DNA from: Bimuria novae-zelandiae CBS 107.79
Taxonomy: Eukaryota > Ascomycota > Dothideomycetes > Pleosporales > Didymosphaeriaceae
Length of the DNA stretch: 64,000 nt
Direction of reading: 5' to 3'
NCBI GenBank assembly: GCA_010015655.1
Contig: ML976692.1
Location: 241,120 to 305,119 of the forward strand
Positions within the stretch are counted from its first letter, which is position 1. Each line of letters starts with the position of its first letter. The notes beneath the pieces were generated by a model, which made no database searches, was not told the origin of the DNA, and worked only from the letters and a program-made list of their open reading frames with translations. The position numbers and the translations under genes were made by a program. This document shows positions 54,772 to 64,000 of this stretch, in pieces.

Positions 54772-56511
54772 TTAGTAGGTGTGGTAGCCGTTACCGTAGC
54801 CAGTGGCGGCGGGCGGGGGAGTGTAGGCAGCGGGAGTGCTTGACGCCTCATATGCGGGGACGCTGCTGGATGGGGCTCCATAGACGGGAGTGCTTGAAGG
54901 GGCCTCATAAGCGGGGCTGCTGCTGGATGGGACGCCGTAGACCGGGGTGCTTGAGGGAGCCTCATATGCGGGGCTGCTGCTGGAAGGAACCTCGTAAACG
55001 GGAACGCTAGAGCTTGACGGGGTAGCGGACGAGTAAGCGGGGACGCTGCTAGACGGAACCTCGTAGCCCTTGCTGCTTGAAGGCGTGGCAGAGGAGTAGA
55101 CCGGAACACTGCTAGACGGGACCTCGTAGCCCTTGCTGCTCGAGGGGGTAGCGGACGAGTAAGCGGGGACGCTGCTAGACGGAACCTCGTAGCCCTTGCT
55201 GCTCGAGGGGGTCACGGACGAGTAAGCCGGAACGCTGCTGGACGAGACCTCGTAACCTTTGCTGCTGGACGGCGCGACACTGGAGCTGGAAGGAACTTCA
55301 TAACCCTTGGACGAGGTTGGGTGGACGTAGCTGGAAGAAGGAACCTCATACGACTTGATGGAGGACGAGGGCTTCACAGGGTAGCCTGTTCCGCTTGGGC
55401 TGGAAGAGTGGCTGTGACCAGTAGGGTAGGGTGGCACCGAAGGACCGTAGGTGGAGGCGTGCTCGACGGGGTACGAGCCGGGCAGAGTTGAAGTGTGCTC
55501 CTCAACAGGGTAGCCGGGGGTTGAGGCGTGCTCAACGGGATATGAGCCCGGGGTAACAATAACGGTAGTAGCCTCGCTCTCGGTAGGCTTAGGACCGTAG
55601 GCCGAAGTGTGCTCGACGGGATAGCCCTGGGGAACAACAACGGTAGCCTCGCTCGGGGTAGAGTAGGTCGAGGTGTGGTACGTAGGCTTGGGGGGCAGGA
55701 CGGTCACAGTGACGGTGTCAGTGCCAACAGTGTAAGTCGAGGTCTCGTATTCCGGAGTGACGTAGAAGGTCACGGTCGAAGGCGGAGCGCACTCGGTGGG
55801 CTTCGGGGTGTCGGGCACAGAGTATTCCGAAGGCTTGACCGGGACCTCTGTGGTGTACGTGGTCGGATAAAAGACCGGCGTCAAGTAGGTCGAGTAGAAG
55901 GTCTTGGATCCGTCGTGGCTCACAGGCGAAGAGTGAGGCACCCAAGAGTAGGTGGTCCTAGTGATGGTCTCCGTGATATAGCTTGTGATATCGGTGACAG
56001 GAGTAGGGTACGGAGCAGGAGTCGACTTGGAGCTGTGGGCGTAGCCCGTTCCAGAAGGGTATCCCTCGTGGGAAGAGGGGCCAACTGGGGTGCTGTATCC
56101 TCCGTGAGGAGACGAGCTGGGCACGTGATAGCCACCAATCGAAGACGGCTTAACAGACGAGCTTTCAACCGGGTAGCCTCCGTGGCTGGAGGAACTTGGC
56201 ACGGAATATCCGGAAGGCTTCACGGAAGAGCTGCTGGCGGAGTACCCTCCGTGGCTGGAAGACGAAGACTCTGGTACCGGATAGCCCGGCGTGGACGAGG
56301 GCTTGACGGACGAATAGCTCGGGACCTCATAGCCAGGTGTCGACGAAGGAGCTGGGATGGAATACCCCGGGGTCGAGGAGGGGGCGGGAGAAGACGAGGA
56401 AGCACCGGTAGGATAAGGGTTGTAGCCTGCGTTGTACCCGTCACGACGGTCGAGGGGTTTGGCCACAGCAGCGCCAACGAGGGCAGCGGCCGCGATAGAG
56501 ACTGAACGCAT
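54772..56511 (-). CDS. Secreted Ser/Pro/Tyr-rich repeat protein (cell-wall type), 579 aa
   Basis: A single exon with ATG at 56511 and a signal peptide MRSVSIAAAALVGAAVAKP followed by LDRRDGYNAGY, where RR could be a Kex2-type processing site. The protein is almost wholly low-complexity: N-terminal SSTPGYxVP and SSHGGYSxP units, a central Thr/Tyr-rich part (TETITRTTYSWVP, YSTYLTPVFYPTTYTTEV, TFYVTPEYETSTYTVGTDTV), GYPVEHTSxYGPxP units, then at least four near-identical SSSKGYEVPSSSVPAYSSATP repeats and shorter YEAPSSTPVYGVPSSSSPA repeats. Such composition implies heavy O-mannosylation and a cell-wall or surface location. No GPI-anchor-like hydrophobic tail is visible (it ends ATGYGNGYHTY). No enzyme domain. 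Antisense ORFs are shadows of the repeats. Confidence 0.85.
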   Translation of the reverse strand: MRSVSIAAAALVGAAVAKPLDRRDGYNAGYNPYPTGASSSSPAPSSTPGYSIPAPSSTPGYEVPSYSSVKPSSTPGYPVPESSSSSHGGYSASSSSVKPSGYSVPSSSSHGGYPVESSSVKPSSIGGYHVPSSSPHGGYSTPVGPSSHEGYPSGTGYAHSSKSTPAPYPTPVTDITSYITETITRTTYSWVPHSSPVSHDGSKTFYSTYLTPVFYPTTYTTEVPVKPSEYSVPDTPKPTECAPPSTVTFYVTPEYETSTYTVGTDTVTVTVLPPKPTYHTSTYSTPSEATVVVPQGYPVEHTSAYGPKPTESEATTVIVTPGSYPVEHASTPGYPVEEHTSTLPGSYPVEHASTYGPSVPPYPTGHSHSSSPSGTGYPVKPSSSIKSYEVPSSSYVHPTSSKGYEVPSSSSVAPSSSKGYEVSSSSVPAYSSVTPSSSKGYEVPSSSVPAYSSATPSSSKGYEVPSSSVPVYSSATPSSSKGYEVPSSSVPAYSSATPSSSSVPVYEVPSSSSPAYEAPSSTPVYGVPSSSSPAYEAPSSTPVYGAPSSSVPAYEASSTPAAYTPPPAATGYGNGYHTY

Positions 56512-59340
56512 CTTGAGTGGTTGTTGTCGAGTTGTGTTGATGAAATCTTAGGATCAAATATTAGGAGTTCTCTGTGAATATCCTGAGACCTTAACTATCG
56601 GGAGCGACCGACTGATAGTTAAACTAAAGAAAAGCGAATGTAGTAAAGGAAACTGTATTAGAGTGTACTGTGTGATGATGATTCTACATGGTGAGATGGG
56701 ATGATTCCTTTATACCTAATGATGACCTGCGTGCACGTCTAGCAATTTCCACCGGATGGTATAGCCACATGCACAGCGTCACATTCTGGCGGTAGTGGCC
56801 CGGAGTCACTCTGCTCACAAAAGTGGACTGTATGATCGCAACGCGCTGGAGAATACGGTGAATCGATAGCGCGTCGACAGGGGAGCTGAATAAGTCGACC
56901 AAGCATAGCCTTACCGAAATAACGTGGCGGGAGCCATACGATCTTGGGCGCGCTGATCATTTCTTGCATTGGTCATGGACAAACAGGGTCATCTTGGGCT
57001 GAGGGTAGAGACAAGTCTGACCGGTGGCGCGCCAGCAGTGTGGGCGAACAACCTCAGTGGAGTGATGCCGTGGTGCCGGTGTGGAATCGCTCGCTCGCTC
57101 GGTGTCGGCTGAGCCGTGGGGCGCATCTAACTTTAGCACAACTAGAGTGGATGCGGCTTAGTGCTTTTCCTTAGCTGTTAACCTCAGATGTCACACAGGG
57201 TTACGACGTTGCTCTTCTCCAGCTGCTCATCACAACAATGACAATTCCACCGTTTTCCAGGGCCAAGGTCATCGTTGTATTTGCGCTCCAGCCACAGCTC
57301 TATTCCTGCGTGCTCATTACAAAGGAGAACCCTGTTGAACCGGCCGAGGCATCCTCCAACCCAACGCATCACTCTGGATGCGGCACTTGATAATAAAACT
57401 CGTCGCTTTGGCAATGCTTGAACATATTCTCATCATATTGCGAATTTCACCCGCGCGGCAAATCGCCGCCCTAGACACGCCGCCGATATTTCGAGCCGCT
57501 GCTTATTCACGACATTGATGGACGCTAGTACGAATCAGGGATGTCAAAGCGGGAAAGAGCTTCTTCTCAGTGCATCGGCATCATGCATGCATCTGGCCAT
57601 TGCAACTTGCAATCGACGACTGCCGGTCCATCCATGCATAGAGCATGGTACTAGTGTCTAGCTTTCGCTTTCCCTGCAGACCCGGTTGACGGAACCACAC
57701 GATCAGCTCCAGGGCTGAGTATAACGGTGGATACTCAATGGACCTCGCTTCATTCATTGCTTCTATTGTAGTAGCTACTTGGTGGGGTGTTGGGGGCACT
57801 CCATTATAGCAATGCTTCTCCAACGCCGCTTGGGCATAATTGTTGCAACGTGGTGCCATTTCGATTCTTCCGCCGCGACCATGCACCCGCAGGCTCGTTG
57901 CCTTTTGTGAAAGACCCTTCGGCAGGCTTCCATCAGATCAAAGTGGCAGAAAAGCCCAGGACAAATTAAACCTACTTGACGCTGCCAGTGTCAAAATGTC
58001 TTAGAGGTTCTCGTTTAGTCGCTTATCGTTTGGTTCAGCGCCAGTCCAAGCGTCTCCTTTCAGATCCCCCTTTTGACAGCGCATCGACGCCTCCCATTCT
58101 GGAGCCTTCTGTATGCCAACTTTCCGGTATCACAATATTGGACAAGAAGAGGTCCACAGCAACATCACTTTGCTCCGATTCCTCTGAGCTTCAGACGCTG
58201 TTAGCTGCCGCGCGGCAACTTTTCCCCGAGAAATTGCTTGTGTCTCGGCAAGCTGACTGCAAACGAACGCTCTCATTGAATTCCCCTATCGAAGCTAATC
58301 TACATTCGGTGATCAGCCGAGCGGCACCCCTATCAGTCGTGTGTCGGCACCGCACACAACACTTCGGCTAGCAGATTTAATAGGAGCTTCCTGCCACTTC
58401 TAAATGTATTGTCAATTTTTTCCAGCAGCACCCCATTCTGTATAGGCAAAGCCGTATCGAGGATCGACCATGAGCGGGGTTAATTTTACGTACTGCATGC
58501 AGTCCCCTCCCATGCGTCACTCGTGCTGCTATCAGCCCAGCCGCCGTCAGCACAAAGGTTCCAACGCTTCCTACCCAATACCTCGGATTCTTTGAAGACC
58601 AGAGTCACCCAGCAAAGACCACGAATAAAAAGCGTTAGTATCAGCGCTTTGCCTCGAGCCAATAGTGCGAATGGCCGCTGAGCGGTCGAGTACCCATCGG
58701 CGCTTCGTTTCCACACACTAGTGTTTGTCAACACGGATCTACACGATAGCTGAGGTCATCTCGGCTCCTTACGCGAGCAACCCGAGGGTTGAAAGTTTGT
58801 TTCATGTGTTGTCTTGCTTATTTGAGACCTCGTTTTCAGCCACGTGGAGAACACGAGCGGGTATCAGCCACTGTGTCAGGACGTGGCAGTGCCCCAACAG
58901 AGTGAGCATCGCTGGGTCAGGGGTATGCCAGTACCAGGAAGCATTCACACAAGATTCAGCAGGATTTAGATTTGGAAGTCTTTTCAGAAGTGGTCACTGG
59001 CAAGTCATCATCCTGGTATCCTGGGCTAAATTTAAAGATGGATTATATGTACGCCATCAACACTACAGCGAGACATAACCTCAGCTGATCAGGGAAGTAT
59101 CGTACCGCCTCTTGGTGACTCAAACAACGTGCTCTAGGCCAGAGCTCACCCCGTTGATTCTCATCCACCACCACATCAAGTTCAAATTAACAAAACCCTC
59201 AAATTCCTTCTCGTTCACGGCTGACTCTCGTTCATGACAAACCCAATCGTACCATAAAAGCTGCTCCGTCCTTGCCATCTCGTCCACTAACTTCTGCTTA
59301 AATAGTGGGAGCATGGGAGTTGATGCGGGCACCACCACTT
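56512..59340. other. Long intergenic stretch, no supported gene
   Basis: 2.8 kb without a recognisable gene on either strand. Short ORFs (for example 57184-57414, 57581-57886 and 59120-59356 on the minus strand; 57976-58371 on the plus strand) lack motifs and splice partners. Normal base composition until about 59340, where AT-rich transposon sequence starts. Confidence 0.45.
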
Positions 59341-59994
59341 TTACTAGCAGCACCACCTAACTAAGCATAATCATAACTAAGCCACTAACACCGCTTTAGC
59401 ACATCATAATATAAATAAATAATAGTATTTAAAAGATAATGATCGCGTAACGCCTATAAACCTTACTTTTAATATTAAGTTCTTACGTAGCCTTCTATAT
59501 AGTAATTAAAATAGGTTAAAAGCTTCTTTTTATATCTACGTGGCTTCTCGCTTTCTTATTATAATCTATTTAATATTTTAGCTTTCTTAATTTTAAATAA
59601 TAATAGTACTTTCTTTTTAGCTTTATTTTTAGGGGCTTAGGAAGGCAGATAGCGCTACTTTTATAATATTAGTAAATAAGATTTTAGTATTAGTCTAAAA
59701 AATTGAGAATATTAGAATATTTATAATAGGACATTTAAAGTGCCTTAGTACCTATATAGGCTAAGAGACTTATTAATTAGCTAAAAAACATATATTTTCT
59801 TAGTTCTTATAGCTAACTTTAACTCTAATATATTAAATATTTAATGTGAGCATAGTGGTCCTATTATTATACTAAAAATATTTATATATAGATTTAATAA
59901 AGCCTTTTTAGTAGCCTGCTTAACCTTATTATACTATTTAACTAGCAGAATAATAGCGTGTCTTAAAATCCTATAAATAATATTAGTAAAAAGC
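59341..59994. repeat. AT-rich, RIP-like relic of unknown element
   Basis: Sudden change to TpA-rich sequence with few C and G and no frames. Probably the remnant of an older transposon into which, or beside which, the LTR element at 59995 was inserted. No family can be assigned. Confidence 0.6.
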
Positions 59995-60302
59995 TGTTAG
60001 GATCCACGATCTAACATAAGGACAGCGAACCATTTTGTACTTAGTTACAGTGCGTACACGTGGAGACACACTTGTCTTCGCTTGCCGAGTTGTCAGCGCT
60101 TACGAAGTCATGTGACTGCTCTCTAGAGAGCGCTCGCCAGCGAGCAGTCTAGGACTAGTATATAGGAATACTAGAGATAGACTCTCTATCTTCGTGTTTA
60201 ACTTTGTTTATTAATCTATTATTTAAATTATACTTACGTATTATTAATTTATTTATAACTACGTATTACTTTTAATACTAATATCTTATTAATATACGCG
60301 AG
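59995..60302 (+). repeat. 5' LTR
   Basis: Direct match to 62542-62842. Contains an unmutated GC-rich island (60070-60155) including a 36-nt foldback at 60114-60149. Confidence 0.85.
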
Positions 60303-61269
60303 CTATTAATAACCCCTTTCTTATTTTACTAGTACTCTTACCTAAAAACTAACTTTAGTCCCTTAAGGACTAGCTACCCCTTAGGGACTTAATATCTTAA
60401 ACACTTTTAATATAGGTACTATAAGGACCCTTACCTCTTTTATAGCTTTTAATAGTACTAGCGTCCCACTAATAAAGGAGAGTAAGAATAAAGTATATAA
60501 ATTTAATTAATATAATAGTAACTATAAGCTCCTTAACACGTAACTACTATAGTTAAACCTATACTTTTTTAACTAAGACAACAACTCTAATAACAAGAAG
60601 AAGGGTATCTTTATAGTAATATATATATAAGGGCTAGCTAAAAAAAATAGATATGCCTATACTTAGTCAAGTGGATAGACATGGACCACCAAAACTAAGA
60701 TAAGGACTATATAAATAGTCACGCTAACATAGTTAAGATTATTACGAACTATCTTAACTTTAAAAAGTACCTTAAATAACTATTTAGAATCGCTAATAAA
60801 CCCACTATAGCTAAATAAGCTATCTAAATAATTAAATAATAATAATAATATATAGTAGAATATATAGTAAAGTTCTATTAGTACGCTATATAACTTAAAT
60901 AAGAAAAAGAATTCCTTAAGACTATATATAAGTAAAGACTTAAGTATAAAGTGCAAGAATAACTCTTACGTAGTAATATAAAAATTAAAATCCTTAATAA
61001 ACTATATAAGGAATTAATTAGGATTAATAGAGAATAGTTTGCGCTATAAGTAGACTTTCGTAAATACCTAAAGAACGCTAGCTTTAGAAAACCTACACCT
61101 ATAGTTTATAAAGCACTAAAGGTACCTTAATAATAATAATATAACTCTTATAGTTACTAGCTAATACAAGGTATCTAATGTAATAATTTAGAAAAGGGAA
61201 CAGGGAAGGTTTTAAGCTCTTAAAAGCCTAATAATAATTATATATAATTCTTAAATAGAACTTGCTTGC

Positions 61270-61360
61270 TAAGGACTAAGACACGTACCTACTTTATATA
61301 TAGTAAACTAGGTTATATTGCTAGGAACTGCAGATCTGAGAATAAATTATCAAATAGTTA
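61270..61360 (+). pseudogene. gag zinc-knuckle relic of the LTR element
   Basis: TYFIYSKLGYIARNCRSE fits a Gag CCHC box (Cys-x2-Cys-x4-His-x4-Cys) after RIP-type changes (Cys to Tyr, His to Tyr). The last Cys is kept. Confidence 0.55.
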
Positions 61361-62541
61361 AATATACTAATTATTAATAACGCGAATACGGATGACAAAA
61401 AATAATAAGTAATACTCTTTATTAAGTAACCTAATATCTTAAATAAGGACTTAGAGTAATTAGAATCGCTAGACTTTTATAAATATAAAGAAACTAATAA
61501 TAAAGGTTCAAATAAATAAAAACTAACTAATGTAACAATCTCCTACACTACACCTGAAAGCACGACCACCTCTAAAAGAAATTAAATAGTAAAACGTCTT
61601 TAACTTCTAAAGATATAATAACATAAAGAAGGAAACTTTAGATACTTAATAATAAAAGCTAAATATATTACGTATCCGCTAAAATAAACCAGTCTAATTA
61701 GTAAAGCAATGCAAAAATTTATAGACTACATATATAAGTATTAAAACCTATATAAAATATATATTCTAGAAAAACATATTTATAAACTAATATATAACTA
61801 AAAATCCTAAAATTATAATTATAGTACCCTTTAGTAAAAATATTATACATATAACGAATGTACCACGTACTGTATAGAAAATTAAATAAAATATTTTCTA
61901 ACTTAAAAATAATAATACTAATAAGAATAGTTTAACTACTTCATTATAAAATATAACGTATAATTTTAAGATAAACGCGAAACTAAGTACTTTTTATATT
62001 TAAATGAAGCTATAAATAACATACTATTAATATTAATTAATAGAAACTATATATTAATAAAATAGTAAACATGTCTCTACCCTAACTATAAGAAATATAA
62101 GTAGAATAAAGCACTCTTTAGGTTTAGACTAAGGAACTACTACGGAGAGATAGTACGCTTAGACAAAATAAAAGAAAGAGAATTTAGTAAAGAAATCTAT
62201 ATAAAAAAACAATATAAAAAGTATACTCTTCTTAAGTTTTATCTCAGGAGGCCTAACTTATATATACGCACGAGCGACCTATATAAACGTACTTAGCACA
62301 CTTTAGACTATTACCTAGTATAACGTAATATATATAATTCTTAAAATAATAATTAGTATAAGGATTTTTTATAATAGTATTAGTACTAAAGATTTTTTAA
62401 TAAAGGTAATATTTATAAATAGTAAAGTCTACGGATATAATGCTAACTAATAAACAAGTAGTAGGCAAGGTTAATAGCTTATGTAAGTAATAGCTAAAAG
62501 ATATATAATTTAAGAATAAATTTAAAAAAGAAGAAAAGCAA

Positions 62542-62842
62542 TACTAGGATCTATAATTTAATATAAGAATAGTAAACTAGTTTATACTTAGTTATAGCGC
62601 GTATACGTAGAGACACCCTTGTCTTCGCTTGCCGCGTTGTTAGCGCTTACGAAGTCATGTGACTGCTCTCTAGAGAGCGCTCGCCAGCGAGCAGTCTAGG
62701 ACTTATATATAGGAACGTTAAAATAGACCTTCTATCTTCGTGTTTAACCTCGTTTATTAGTTTATTATTTAGATTATACTTAGATATTATTAATTTATTT
62801 ATAACTACGTATTACTTTTAATACTAATATTTTATTAATACG
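62542..62842 (+). repeat. 3' LTR
   Basis: Direct match to 59995-60302; the foldback at 62661-62696 is identical to the one in the 5' LTR. Confidence 0.85.
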
Positions 62843-64000
62843 CGCAGTGTTCTTCATGGATGGATTTCTTCTGTGATCCATCCAATTCATCCACTCCGGG
62901 TGGACTGGATTTGCTCCATGGAGAATATGAAACCGTAATGCCTTCGTCTGATTGGCTGCTTTAGTGCAGCACCGTAGTTTCATGTAGTTTCGAATGGACA
63001 GGGGTTAATGTGGGGCATCAGATCTCAACGTCAGTCCATCACAGTAATCACCCTCAGCCATCCCATTTATACGTACTTGTATTGATTTTAGAAGTTTTCT
63101 ATCAAAATAAGGACTAGACGTACACAAATACGCCCAAATACGCCCTCTTCTCCGCTTATTAGCCAATTATCAAGCAGCCAGCTCTCGTCGGTGCCCTTAT
63201 TATCGCTTTCCGTCCCATCTACGTCGTTTGAGATTTTCGAGGACAATGACGCCCTAGAGGTGCTTACTAAAGTGGACAGTAAGCAGGTGCCTACAGAGCT
63301 TCAGGTCACCAATAGGGACAATGAGGTCGTACATGCCAAACCAAAGAGCGGCTTTCAAGCCCCGTACGACTACTCCTTTGTTGATTAGTCGTCAAAGCGG
63401 CTAGAGGGTCTCCGTCAATTGCAACGCCCTCACCAAACAACTACTTAGTGGTGGAAATACGGAGTTCCTCTGTCCGGGGGGGAACTCGAAAGCCTCTGGT
63501 TTTTGTGTCAGGCTTACTATATATCAGGCAAAAGGAAGTGCCTATATAAAGTAAGCCAGGGCAGCAAGTCCGTATTGAGCTATTTTAAGAGCCTTTATCT
63601 GAATACTTTCCTAGAGGAGATAGCCATCAGTATCACAACGTTTGACAACACTGTAACGCTTAACCTGCTGGATAGAACAGATCCCAAACAACAAGAGGTG
63701 TATAGTCAGATTATATAGACCTTTCGGCCGGAAACACTTCAACGGGACATCCTCCAATGGGTGGTGCACGATAATATCCCATACAGGAAGCTTAATAGTG
63801 TACATTTTCGGAGAATCCTTAGCCGCATGTTCCTGTTCGTCGATCAAGGGGTAATACCATCCGGCACCACCGTCTCACGCTAGGTGCAGAAGGAGTATAA
63901 GGTTTACAAAAAGGACATAAAGACAGTGCTTAGTAAGGCTGTTAGTAAAATCCACTTATCATTTAACCTTTGGACAAGCCGTAGGAAGAAGGCTTTAAAT
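62843..64000 (+). mobile_element. hAT-type DNA transposon, 5' part, running off the right edge
   Basis: Begins, at the border of the LTR element, with CAGTGTTCTTCATGGATGGA, a plausible hAT terminus (CAG-G start). Several GGATGGA/TCCATCC motifs follow within 100 bp, like subterminal repeats. A hAT-like transposase relic begins at 63191. The 3' end is outside the window. Confidence 0.6.
63191..64000 (+). pseudogene. hAT-family transposase with several stops, 3' end outside the window
   Basis: One frame from ATG 63191 to the edge, interrupted by TAG at 63386, 63446, 63716 and 63881. Blocks: SFEIFEDNDALEVL, then WWKYGVPLS with LWFLCQAYYISGKRKCLY (BED-zinc-finger-like region; Cys present), KQQEVYSQII, HDNIPYRKLNSVHFRRILSR, IPSGTTVSR-stop-VQKEYKVYKKDIK and SKIHLSFNLWTSRRKKALN. 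The order 'IPYRKLNSxxFRxLL...SRxTVSR...SFxLWTS' is that of fungal hAT transposases just before the catalytic core. All stops fit TGG or CAG to TAG. Base composition is near normal, so decay is recent or light. Confidence 0.8.

Larger units (their letters stand above)
59995..62842 (+). mobile_element. RIP-degraded short LTR retrotransposon
   Basis: Two direct repeats of about 300 bp (59995-60302 and 62542-62842) flank about 2.2 kb of very AT-rich interior. The LTRs start TGTTAGGATC and, altered, TACTAGGATC. A Gag-type zinc knuckle relic can be read near 61290-61350 (YFIYSKLGYIARNC for CxxCxxxGHxxxxC after G-to-A/C-to-T). No RT motif was found, and the total of 2.85 kb is too short for gag-pol, so it is a deleted or non-autonomous element. 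No clear target duplication: the left flank is relic DNA and the right flank is the hAT element. Confidence 0.8.

Noticed and set aside
55609..56505. 298-codon plus-strand ORF
   Set aside because: Antisense shadow of the Ser/Pro-rich repeat gene; arginine-rich, with no features.

Overview
The window is nuclear DNA of a filamentous ascomycete, probably a Pleosporales-type Dothideomycete. The reasons are: short GT-AG introns (mostly 45-70 nt, with ctaac/ctgac-like branch sites), a PDR-type ABC transporter, a Pth11/fungal-rhodopsin membrane protein, decayed BTB and F-box-like genes, fungal pogo, Tad-like LINE, LTR and hAT elements, and strong signs of repeat-induced point mutation (RIP; CpA to TpA) in the repeats. 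The lineage is an inference from gene style, not from a marker gene. There are two runs of N, at 23162-23346 and 35435-36287.

Layout. 1-12.7 kb is an accessory gene region: an edge-truncated proline-rich protein gene (minus strand), a seven-helix fungal rhodopsin-domain protein, a BTB pseudogene with two nonsense codons, a solo LTR, an intact 19-exon PDR transporter, and a second BTB gene broken by a frameshift. 13.5-36.3 kb is a transposon nest. It holds a RIP-saturated pogo-like element (13546-15472), a second, better preserved pogo-like element with perfect 46-bp TIRs (15840-23935) that carries a 6-kb LINE, a decayed secreted-protein gene with one internal stop, and a third pogo-like relic that carries another 6-kb LINE copy. 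The two LINE copies sit at the same codon position of two clearly different pogo transposases, each with its own target-site duplication. This is the most striking observation in the window.

36.9-49.7 kb is gene-dense and conserved: a secreted DUF5695-like six-hairpin glycosidase candidate, GCN5 (acetyltransferase plus bromodomain), OST5 (oligosaccharyltransferase subunit, divergent from GCN5 over 180 bp), RAD1 (9-1-1 checkpoint clamp), TOA1 (TFIIA large subunit) and a bZIP transcription factor. All have exon sets whose summed length is divisible by three. 50-56.5 kb holds an epimerase relic, an F-box-like pseudogene interrupted by a second solo LTR of the same family as the one at 5.8 kb, and a secreted Ser/Pro-rich repeat protein. 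59.3-64 kb is again transposon DNA: an AT-rich relic, a short RIP-degraded LTR element whose LTRs keep an identical GC-rich foldback island, and a decayed hAT transposase running off the right edge.

Taken together, a housekeeping block (chromatin, transcription, glycosylation, checkpoint) is embedded between repeat-rich compartments whose genes (BTB, F-box, secreted enzymes, transporter) are often broken. No CRISPR, tRNA or rRNA was seen.
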